Shown: positions 1 through 8,775 of the stretch, in pieces
How the letters are laid out: each line of letters opens with the position of its first letter
Position numbering within the stretch: position 1 is the stretch's first letter
Notes under the pieces: generated by a model
Told to the model about the DNA's origin: nothing
Databases searched by the model: none
The model's input: the letters and a program-made list of their open reading frames with translations, nothing else
Source of the DNA: Auanema rhodensis
Taxonomy: Eukaryota; Nematoda; Chromadorea; Rhabditida; Rhabditidae
NCBI GenBank assembly: GCA_964057225.1
Contig: OZ059896.1
Location: 21,076,501 to 21,140,500, forward strand
Length of the DNA: 64,000 nucleotides
Reading direction: 5' to 3'
Program-made: the position numbers and the translations under genes

Positions 1-54
1 CTGATAACACAGATCGACGCAGCTTAAAAATCCGCATCGAATGCACTATACTAC

Positions 55-71
55 ATCAAGAAACGCTTGAT
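55..71. other. Small inverted repeat ATCAAG/CTTGAT
   Basis: ATCAAG (55-60) and CTTGAT (66-71) are perfect 6-bp inverted arms around the loop AAACG. Across the array the left arm is either ATCAAG or ATTGAG and the right arm CTTGAT or CTTAAT. The three common combinations all remain pairable as RNA if G-U wobbles are allowed. ATCAAG with CTTAAT, which would give a C-A mismatch, was seen in only one unit (M75, 25975-26325). A separate variant, CATCAAAAAACG, breaks the closing pair in M102, M109, M139, M140, M141 and M156. Confidence 0.75.
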
Positions 72-110
72 ACAAAAATTAGTTATGATCGTTTGAAAAA
101 TGATGCATTA

Positions 111-142
111 GTGTATGTTGAGTTTCCATGTACACTCAACAT
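111..142. other. 9-bp inverted repeat ATGTTGAGT/ACTCAACAT
   Basis: ATGTTGAGT (115-123) and ACTCAACAT (134-142) are perfect inverted arms separated by ten bases. An alternative pairing of GTGTA (111-115) with TACAC (131-135) overlaps it, so the two stems exclude each other. The arms are conserved in most units. Exceptions are CACTTAAC (p137 C to T, which leaves a G-U pair in RNA) in M4, M6, M30, M35 and M37, and TATGTCGAG (p119 T to C, a mismatch) in M14, M45 and M51. Confidence 0.75.
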
Positions 143-155
143 TGCTTCCAAAAAC

Positions 156-190
156 ATTTTGACAAAAATTTTTTCGAAAAATTTCAAAAT
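156..190. other. 35-bp AT-rich dyad with TTTTTCGAAAAA core
   Basis: The core TTTTTCGAAAAA (170-181) is a perfect 12-bp palindrome. AAATTTTT (166-173) and AAAAATTT (177-184) are 8-bp arms around TCG, and ATTTTGA (156-162) with TCAAAAT (184-190) forms an outer pair. The dyad sits in a stretch of A and T tracts spaced roughly one helical turn apart (p148-230), so intrinsic curvature is likely, which is inference. Variants seen here include CAGTTTGAC, CATTTGGAC, GACAAAATTTTTTT and CGAAATATTTC. Confidence 0.75.
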
Positions 191-292
191 AATTTAGCAA
201 AAAGTAGATGTTTTTAGATTTCTTTTTTCAAGGCAAAGACGATGGACAATGTTATTCAACGAAAAAATTAATTCTTCAGGGTGAAAATCGAG

Positions 293-314
293 GATATAAG
301 TGTGAACTTATATC
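293..314. other. 9-bp hairpin GATATAAGT-GTGA-ACTTATATC
   Basis: GATATAAGT (293-301) and ACTTATATC (306-314) are perfect 9-bp arms closed by the four-base loop GTGA. Read as RNA this is a GNRA-type tetraloop on a 9-bp stem. Substitutions that have spread to several units lie in the loop: GTGC in M101, M108, M138 and M155; GTAA in M170, M175, M178 and M180. The substitutions I saw in the arms are single-unit events: M23, M27 and M50. Confidence 0.8.
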
Positions 315-323
315 AGTTGATAT
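310..323. other. Competing inverted repeat ATATCA-GT-TGATAT
   Basis: ATATCA (310-315) and TGATAT (318-323) pair around GT. The left arm shares bases 310-314 with the right arm of the 293-314 hairpin, so the two structures exclude each other. In M27 (9127-9477) p309 T to G breaks the longer hairpin and extends this one to GATATCA/TGATATC. Confidence 0.65.
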
Positions 324-327
324 CTCG

Positions 328-397
328 GTGCATTTTTAAGCTAGCGCAAATCTGATAACACAGATCGACGCAGCTTAAAAATCCGCATCGAATGCAC
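328..397. other. 70-bp imperfect dyad spanning the monomer boundary
   Basis: Nested inverted repeats share one centre. From outside in they are GTGCAT (328-333) with ATGCAC (392-397), TTTTTAAGCT (333-342) with AGCTTAAAAA (372-381), GCG (344-346) with CGC (369-371), and ATCTG (350-354) with CAGAT (361-365), leaving the loop ATAACA. The right side carries about ten unpaired bases between the two outer arms. The dyad recurs at every monomer junction, so it could form a cruciform or an RNA hairpin. Common variants (CATTTTCAAG, GGGGCAT, CGGATAAC) each break one pair, so strict selection on pairing is not supported. Confidence 0.8.
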
Positions 398-3300
398 TAT
401 ACTACATCAAGAAACGCTTGATACAAAAATTAGTTATGATCGTTTGAAAAATGATGCATTAGTGTATGTTGAGTTTCCATGTACACTCAACATTGCTTCC
501 AAAAACATTTTGACAAAAATTTTTTCGAAAAATTTCAAAATAATTTAGCAAAAAGTAGATGTTTTTAGATTTCTTTTTTCAAGGCAAAGACGATGGACAA
601 TGTTATTCAACGAAAAAATTAATTCTTCAGGGTGAAAATCGAGGATATAAGTGTGAACTTATATCAGTTGATATCTCGGTGCATTTTTAAGCTAGCGCAA
701 ATCTGATAACACAGATCGACGCAGCTTAAAAATCCGCATCGAATGCACTATACTACATCAAGAAACGCTTGATACAAAAATTAGTTATGATCGTTTGAAA
801 AATGATGCATTAGTGTATGTTGAGTTTCCATGTACACTCAACATTGCTTCCAAAAACATTTTGACAAAAATTTTTTCGAAAAATTTCAAAATAATTTAGC
901 AAGAAGTAGATGTTTTTAGATTTCTTTTTTCAAGGCAAAGACGATGGACAATGTTATTCAACGAAAAAATTTATTCTTCAGGGTGAAAATCGAGGATATA
1001 AGTGTGAACTTATATCAGTTGATATCTCGGTGCATTTCTAAGCTAGCGCAAATCTGATAACACAGATCGACGCAGCTTAAAAATCCGCATCGAATGCACT
1101 ATACTACATTGAGAAACGCTTGATACAAAAATTAGTTATGATCGTTTGAAAAATGATGCATTAGTGTATGTTGAGTTTCCATGTACACTTAACATTGCTT
1201 CCAAAAACATTTTGACAAAAATTTTTTCGAAAAATTTCAAAATAATTTAGCAAAAAGTAGATGTTTTTAGATTCCATTTTTCAAGGCAAAGACGATAAAC
1301 AATGTTATTCAACGAAAAAATTAATTCTTCAGGGTGAAAATCGAGGATATAAGTGTGAACTTATATCAGTTGATATCTCGGTGCATTTTTAAGCTAGCGC
1401 AAATCTGATAACACAGATCGACGCAGCTTAAAAATCCGCATCGAATGCACTATACTACATTGAGAAACGCTTGATACAAAAATTAGTTGATATCGTTTGA
1501 AAAATGATGCATTAGTGTATGTTGAGTTTCCATGTACACTCAACATTGCTTCCAAAAACATTTTGACAAAAATTTTTTCGAAAAATTTCAAAATAATTTA
1601 GCAAAAAGTAGATGTTTTTAGATTCCATTTTTCAAGGCAAAGACGATGGACAATGTTATTCAACGAAAAAATTAATTCTTCAGGGTGAAAATCGAGGATA
1701 TAAGTGTGAACTTATATCAGTTGATATCTCGGTGCATTTTCAAGCTAGCGCAAATCTGATAACACAGATCGACGCAGCTTAAAAATCCGCATCGAATGCA
1801 CTATACTACATCAAGAAACGCTTGATACAAAAATTAGTTATGATCGTTTGAAAAATGATGCATTAGTGTATGTTGAGTTTCCATGTACACTTAACATTGC
1901 TTCCAAAAACATTTTGACAAAAATTTTTTCGAAAAATTTCAAAATAATTTAGCAAAAAGTAGATGTTTTTAGATTCCATTTTTCAAGGCAAAGACGATAA
2001 ACAATGTTATTCAACGAAAAAATTAATTCTTCAGGGTGAAAATCGAGGATATAAGTGTGAACTTATATCAGTTGATATCTCGGTGCATTTTTAAGCTAGC
2101 GCAAATCTGATAACACAGATCGACGCAGCTTAAAAATCCGCATCGAATGCACTATACTACATTGAGAAACGCTTGATACAAAAATTAGTTGATATCGTTT
2201 GAAAAATGATGCATTAGTGTATGTTGAGTTTCCATGTACACTCAACATTGCTTCCAAAAACATTTTGACAAAAATTTTTTCGAAAAATTTCAAAATAATT
2301 TAGCAAAAAGTAGATGTTTTTAGATTCCATTTTTCAAGGCAAAGACGATGGACAATGTTATTCAACGAAAAAATTAATTCTTCAGGGTGAAAATCGAGGA
2401 TATAAGTGTGAACTTATATCAGTTGATATCTCGGTGCATTTTCAAGCTAGCGCAAATCTGATAACACAGATCGACGCAGCTTAAAAATCCGCATCGAATG
2501 CACTATACTACATCAAGAAACGCTTGATACAAAAATTAGTTATGATCGTTTGAAAAATGATGCATTAGTGTATGTTGAGTTTCCATGTACACTCAACATT
2601 GCTTCCAAAAACATTTTGACAAAAATTTTTTCGAAAAATTTCAAAATAATTTAGCAAAAAGTAGATGTTTTTAGATTTCTTTTTTCAAGGCAAAGACGAT
2701 GGACAATGTTATTCAACGAAAAAATTAATTCTTCAGGGTGAAAATCGAGGATATAAGTGTGAACTTATATCAGTTGATATCTCGGTGCTTTTTTAAGCTA
2801 GCGCAAATCTGATAACACAGATCGACGCAGCTTAAAAATCCGCATCGAATGCACTATACTACATTGAGAAACGCTTAATACACAAATTAGTTATGATCGT
2901 TTGAAAAATGATGCATTAGTGTATGTTGAGTTTCCATGTACACTCAACATTGCTTCCAAAAACATTTTGACAAAAATTTTTTCGAAAAATTTCAAAATAA
3001 TTTAGCAAAAAGTAGATGTTTTTAGATTTTTTTTTTCAAGGCAAAGACGATGGACAATGTTATTCAACGAAAAAATTAATTCTTCAGGGTGAAAATCGAG
3101 GATATAAGTGTGAACTTATATCAGTTGATATCTCGGTGCATTTTTAAGCTAGCGCAAATCTGATAACACAGATCGACGCAGCTTAAAAATCTGCATCGAA
3201 TGCACTATACTACATCAAGAAACGCTTGATACAAAAATTAGTTATGATCGTTTGAAAAATGATGCATTAGTGTATGTTGAGTTTCCATGTACACTCAACA

Positions 3301-5967
3301 TTGCTTCCAAAAACAGTTTGACAAAAATTTTTTCGAAATATTTCAGAATAATTTAGCAAAAAGTAGATGTTTTTAGATTCCTTTTTTTAAGGCAAAGACG
3401 ATGGACAATGTTATTCAACGAAAAAATTAATTCTTCAGGGTGAAAATCGAGGATATAAGTGTGAACTTATATCAGTTGATATCTCGGTGCATTTTTAAGC
3501 TAGCGCAAATCTGATAACACAGATCGACGCAGCTTAAAAATCCGCATCGAATGCACTATACTACATCAAGAAACGCTTGATACAAAAATTAGTTATGATC
3601 GTTTGAAAAATGATGCATTAGTGTATGTTGAGTTTCCATGTACACTCAACATTGCTTCCAAAAACATTTTGACAAAAATTTTTTCGAAAAATTTCAAAAT
3701 AATTTAGCAAGAAGTAGATGTTTTTAGATTTCTTTTTTCAAGGCAAAGACGATGGACAATGTTATTCAACGAAAAAATTAATTCTTCAGGGTGAAAATCG
3801 AGGATATAAGTGTGAACTTATATCAGTTGATATCTCGGTGCATTTTTAAGCTAGCGCAAATCTGATAACACAGATCGACGCAGCTTAAAAATCCGCATCG
3901 AATGCACTATACTACATTGAGAAACGCTTGATACAAAAATTAGTTATGATCGTTTGAAAAATGATGCATTAGTGTATGTTGAGTTTCCATGTACACTCAA
4001 CATTGCTTCCAAAAACATTTTGACAAAAATTTTTTCGAAAAATTTCAAAATAATTTAGCAAAAAGTAGATGTTTTTAGATTCCATTTTTCAAGGCAAAGA
4101 CGATAGACAATGTTATTCAACGAAAAAATCAATTCTTCAGGGTGAACATCGAGGATATAAGTGTGAACTTATATCAGTTGATATCTCGGTGCATTTTTAA
4201 GCTAGCGCAAATCTGATAACACAGATCGACGCAGCTTAAAAATCCGCATCGAATGCATTATACTACATTGAGAAACGCTTAATACACAAATTAGTTATGA
4301 TCGTTTGAAAAATGATGCATTAGTGTATGTTGAGTTTCCATGTACACTCAACATTGCTTCCAAAAACATTTTGACAAAAATTTTTTCGAAAAATTTCAAA
4401 ATAATTTAGCAAAAAGTAGATGTTTTTAGATTTCTTTTTTCAAGGCAAAGACGATGGACAATGTTATTCAACGAAAAAATTAATTCTTCAGGGTGAAAAT
4501 CGAGGATATAAGTGTGAACTTATATCAGTTGATATCTCGGTGCATTTTTAAGCTAGCGCAAATCTGATAACACAGATCGACGCAGCTTAAAAATCCGCAT
4601 CGAATGCACTATACTACATTGAGAAACGCTTGATACAAAAATTAGTTATGATCGTTTGAAAAATGATGCATTAGTGTATGTCGAGTTTCCATGTACACTC
4701 AACATTGCTTCCAAAAACATTTTGACAAAAATTTTTTCGAAAAATTTCAAAATAATTTAGCAAAAAGTATATGTTTTTAGATTCCATTTTTCAAGGCAAA
4801 GACGATAGACAATGTTATTCAACGAAAAAATTAATTCTTCAGGGTGAAAATCGAGGATATAAGTGTGAACTTATATCAGTTGATATCTCGGTGCATTTTT
4901 AAGCTAGCGCAAATCTGATAACACAGATCGACGCAGCTTAAAAATCCGCATCGAATGCACTATACTACATTGAGAAACGCTTAATACACAAATTAGTTAT
5001 GATCGTTTGAAAAATGATGCATTAGTGTATGTTGAGTTTCCATGTACACTCAACATTGCTTCCAAAAACATTTTGACAAAAATTTTTTCGAAAAATTTCA
5101 AAATAATTTAGCAAAAAGTAGATGTTTTTAGATTTCTTTTTTCAAGGCAAAGACGATAGACAATGTTATTCAACGAAAAAATTAATTCTTCAGGGTGAAA
5201 ATCGAGGATATAAGTGTGAACTTATATCAGTTGATATCTCGGTGCATTTTTAAGCTAGCGCAAATCTGATAACACAGATCGACGCAGCTTAAAAATCCGC
5301 ATCGAATGCACTATACTACATTGAGAAACGCTTAATACACAAATTAGTTATGATCGTTTGAAAAATGATGCATTAGTGTATGTTGAGTTTCCATGTACAC
5401 TCAACATTGCTTCCAAAAACATTTTGACAAAAATTTTTTCGAAAAATTTCAAAATAATTTAGCAAAAAGTAGATGTTTTTAGATTTCTTTTTTCAAGGCA
5501 AAGACGATGGACAATGTTATTCAACGAAAAAATTAATTCTTCAGGGTGAAAATCGAGGATATAAGTGTGAACTTATATCAGTTGATATCTCGGTGCATTT
5601 TTAAGCTAGCGCAAATCTGATAACACAGATCGACGCAGCTTAAAAATCCGCATCGAATGCACTATACTACATCAAGAAACGCTTGATACAAAAATTAGTT
5701 ATGATCGTTTGAAAAATGATGCATTAGTGTATGTTGAGTTTCCATGTACACTCAACATTGCTTCCAAAAACATTTTGACAAAAATTTTTTCGAAAAATTT
5801 CAAAATAATTTAGCAAAAAGTAGATGTTTTTAGATTTCTTTTTTCAAGGCAAAGACGATGGACAATGTTATTCAACGAAAAAATTAATTCTTCAGGGTGA
5901 AAATCGAGGATATAAGTGTGAACTTATATCAGTTGATATCTCGGTGCATTTTTAAGCTAGCGCAAAT
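352..5967 (+). repeat. 16-monomer segmental duplication, copy 1 (M2-M17)
   Basis: M2-M17 match M33-M48 in order, 31 monomers (10,881 bp) away. Rare markers occur in the same sequence in both: AAGAAG with CATTTCTAAG (M3/M34), AGTTGATATC (M7/M38), GTGCTTTTTTAAG (M8/M39), an all-T tract after GATT (M9/M40), CAGTTTGAC with CGAAATATTTCAG (M10/M41), GTGAACATCG (M12/M43), GCATTATAC (M13/M44), GTCGAG with GTATATG (M14/M45) and GATAGAC on a T tract (M15/M46). The copies differ at the 3' parts of M4/M35 and M5/M36 and at p57-58 of M6/M37, which looks like later exchange or conversion. Confidence 0.85.
2458..3861 (+). repeat. Marker monomers M8-M11
   Basis: These four units carry rare variants. M8 has GTGCTTTTTTAAG in place of GTGCATTTTTAAG. 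M9 has CTTAATACAC and a p221-230 tract of ttttttttca. M10 has TCTGC, CAGTTTGAC, CGAAATATTTCAG and a P tract. M11 has GCAAGAAG with a T tract. The same four occur in the same order at 13339-14742 (M39-M42), and I saw this combination nowhere else. Confidence 0.85.
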
Positions 5968-6318
5968 CTGATAACACAGATCGACGCAGCTTAAAAATCC
6001 GCATCGAATGCACTATACTACATCAAGAAACGCTTGATACAAAAATTAGTTATGATCGTTTGAAAAATGATGCATTAGTGTATGTTGAGTTTCCATGTAC
6101 ACTCAACATTGCTTCCAAAAACATTTTGACAAAAATTTTTTCGAAAAATTTCAAAATAATTTAGCAAGAAGTAGATGTTTTTAGATTTCTTTTTTCAAGG
6201 CAAAGACGATGGACAATGTTATTCAACGAAAAAATTAATTCTTCAGGGTGAAAATCGAGGATATAAGTGTGAACTTATATCAGTTGATATCTCGGTGCAT
6301 TTTTAAGCTAGCGCAAAT
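3862..6318 (+). repeat. 7-monomer HOR copy 1 (M12-M18)
   Basis: The order is: (1) A tract, GATAGAC, AATCAATTC, GTGAACATCG; (2) GCATTATAC, CTTAATACAC, T tract; (3) GTCGAG, GTATATG, A tract; (4) CTTAATACAC, T tract, GATAGAC; (5) CTTAATACAC, T tract, GATGGAC; (6) CATCAAG, T tract; (7) CATCAAG, GCAAGAAG, T tract. The full unit is 2,457 bp. The preceding unit M11 is of type 7, so the array is in phase with this HOR from M11 on. Confidence 0.85.
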
Positions 6319-8775
6319 CTGATAACACAGATCGACGCAGCTTAAAAATCCGCATCGAATGCACTATACTACATTGAGAAACGCTTGATACAAAAATTAG
6401 TTATGATCGTTTGAAAAATGATGCATTAGTGTATGTTGAGTTTCCATGTACACTCAACATTGCTTCCAAAAACATTTTGACAAAAATTTTTTCGAAAAAT
6501 TTCAAAATAATTTAGCAAAAAGTAGATGTTTTTAGATTCCATTTTTCAAGGCAAAGACGATAGACAATGTTATTCAACGAAAAAATCAATTCTTCAGGGT
6601 GAACATCGAGGATATAAGTGTGAACTTATATCAGTTGATATCTCGGTGCATTTTTAAGCTAGCGCAAATCTGATAACACAGATCGACGCAGCTTAAAAAT
6701 CCGCATCGAATGCATTATACTACATTGAGAAACGCTTAATACACAAATTAGTTATGATCGTTTGAAAAATGATGCATTAGTGTATGTTGAGTTTCCATGT
6801 ACACTCAACATTGCTTCCAAAAACATTTTGACAAAAATTTTTTCGAAAAATTTCAAAATAATTTAGCAAAAAGTAGATGTTTTTAGATTTCTTTTTTCAA
6901 GGCAAAGACGATGGACAATGTTATTCAACGAAAAAATTAATTCTTCAGGGTGAAAATCGAGGATATAAGTGTGAACTTATATCAGTTGATATCTCGGTGC
7001 ATTTTTAAGCTAGCGCAAATCTGATAACACAGATCGACGCAGCTTAAAAATCCGCATCGAATGCACTATACTACATTGAGAAACGCTTGATACAAAAATT
7101 AGTTATGATCGTTTGAAAAATGATGCATTAGTGTATGTTGAGTTTCCATGTACACTCAACATTGCTTCCAAAAACATTTTGACAAAAATTTTTTCGAAAA
7201 ATTTCAAAATAATTTAGCAAAAAGTATATGTTTTTAGATTCCATTTTTCAAGGCAAAGACGATAGACAATGTTATTCAACGAAAAAATTAATTCTTCAGG
7301 GTGAAAATCGAGGATATAAGTGTGAACTTATATCAGTTGATATCTCGGTGCATTTTTAAGCTAGCGCAAATCTGATAACACAGATCGACGCAGCTTAAAA
7401 ATCCGCATCGAATGCACTATACTACATTGAGAAACGCTTAATACACAAATTAGTTATGATCGTTTGAAAAATGATGCATTAGTGTATGTTGAGTTTCCAT
7501 GTACACTCAACATTGCTTCCAAAAACATTTTGACAAAAATTTTTTCGAAAAATTTCAAAATAATTTAGCAAAAAGTAGATGTTTTTAGATTTCTTTTTTC
7601 AAGGCAAAGACGATGGACAATGTTATTCAACGAAAAAATTAATTCTTCAGGGTGAAAATCGAGGATATAAGTGTGAACTTATATCAGTTGATATCTCGGT
7701 GCATTTTTAAGCTAGCGCAAATCTGATAACACAGATCGACGCAGCTTAAAAATCCGCATCGAATGCACTATACTACATTGAGAAACGCTTAATACACAAA
7801 TTAGTTATGATCGTTTGAAAAATGATGCATTAGTGTATGTTGAGTTTCCATGTACACTCAACATTGCTTCCAAAAACATTTTGACAAAAATTTTTTCGAA
7901 AAATTTCAAAATAATTTAGCAAAAAGTAGATGTTTTTAGATTTCTTTTTTCAAGGCAAAGACGATGGACCATGTTATTCAACGAAAAAATTAATTCTTCA
8001 GGGTGAAAATCGAGGATATAAGTGTGAACATATATCAGTTGATATCTCGGTGCATTTTTAAGCTAGCGCAAATCTGATAACACAGATCGACGCAGCTTAA
8101 AAATCCGCATGGAATGCACTATACTACATCAAGAAACGCTTGATACAAAAATTAGTTATGATCGTTTGAAAAATGATGCATTAGTGTATGTTGAGTTTCC
8201 ATGTACACTCAACATTGCTTCCAAAAACATTTTGACAAAAATTTTTTCGAAAAATTTCAAAATAATTTAGCAAAAAGTAGATGTTTTTAGATTCCTTTTT
8301 TTAAGGCAAAGACGATGGACAATGTTATTCAACGAAAAAATTAATTCTTCAGGGTGAAAATCGAGGATATAAGTGTGAACTTATATCAGTTGATATCTCG
8401 GTGCATTTTTAAGCTAGCGCAAATCTGATAACACAGATCGACGCAGCTTAAAAATCTGCATCGAATGCACTATACTACATCAAGAAACGCTTGATACAAA
8501 AATTAGTTATGATCGTTTGAAAAATGATGCATTAGTGTATGTTGAGTTTCCATGTACACTCAACATTGCTTCCAAAAACATTTTGACAAAAATTTTTTCG
8601 AAAAATTTCAAAATAATTTAGCAAAAAGTAGATGTTTTTAGATTTCTTTTTTCAAGGCAAAGACGATGGACAATGTTATTCAACGAAAAAATTAATTCTT
8701 CAGGGTGAAAATCGAGGATATAAGTGTGAACTTATATCAGTTGATATCTCGGTGCATTTTTAAGCTAGCGCAAAT
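6319..8775 (+). repeat. 7-monomer HOR copy 2, degenerate (M19-M25)
   Basis: M19-M21 match types 1-3, although M21 lacks the GTCGAG change. M22 is type 5-like (T tract with GATGGAC) where type 4 is expected. M23 is type 5 with two private changes, GACCATG and GAACATATATC, the latter breaking the 9-bp hairpin. M24 has a P tract and a private CATGGAATGC. M25 carries TCTGC instead of GCAAGAAG. The phase therefore fades to the right. Confidence 0.8.

Larger units (their letters stand above)
1..351 (+). repeat. Reference monomer M1 (T-tract type)
   Basis: This unit is used as the coordinate reference. Its diagnostic sites are CATCAAG at p54-60, CTTGAT at p66-71, AGTTATGATC at p81-90, the T tract tcttttttca at p221-230, GATGGAC at p241-247, AATTAATTC at p266-274, GGTGAAAATCG at p280-290 and CATTTTTAAG at p331-340. 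The unit divides into a GC-richer third (about p1-60 plus p280-350), which has most of the CpGs, and a very AT-rich middle (p148-230) made of alternating A and T tracts. It has 53 C, 57 G and 12 CpG. It contains no ORF of note on either strand. Confidence 0.95.
1..2457 (+). repeat. Domain 1 left block, M1-M7
   Basis: M1 and M2 are T-tract monomers with CATCAAG. M3 adds GCAAGAAG and CATTTCTAAG. M4 and M6 carry CACTTAAC, the A tract and GATAAAC. M5 and M7 carry AGTTGATATC, the A tract, GATGGAC and CATTTTCAAG. M4-M5 and M6-M7 form two successive 702-bp dimers that differ mainly at p57-58 of the first member. The AGTTGATATC change replaces AGTTATGATC and also removes a stop on the minus strand, which is why only these units show a 65-codon open frame there. 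That frame is not a gene. Confidence 0.85.

Noticed and set aside
172-189. TTTTCGAAAAATTTC as a CENP-B box
   Set aside because: It has TTCG and the central A at the right spacing but lacks the CGGG half that defines the box. I see no CENP-B box in the monomer.
294-299. ATATAA as a TATA box for satellite transcription
   Set aside because: In 69% AT DNA such strings are expected by chance, and it lies inside the hairpin arm. No initiator or downstream signal supports it.
1-351. 351-bp monomer as an ancient doubled ~175-bp unit
   Set aside because: I compared the two halves by eye and saw only short AT-rich matches, not a consistent alignment.
363-371. GATCGACGC matches a tRNA-type box B (GWTCRANNC) at each monomer start
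   Set aside because: The only box A-like string, TAGCGCAAATC at 342-352, lacks the final G and is about 21 bp away, too close for a tRNA or tRNA-derived element. No acceptor stem or terminator layout fits. Chance match.
1394-1591. 65-codon minus-strand open frame, recurring at 2096, 10871, 12275 and 12977
   Set aside because: It is open only in the five monomers with AGTTGATATC, which removes one stop. It has no recognisable domain, lies wholly within the satellite and is closed in all other units, so it is not a gene.
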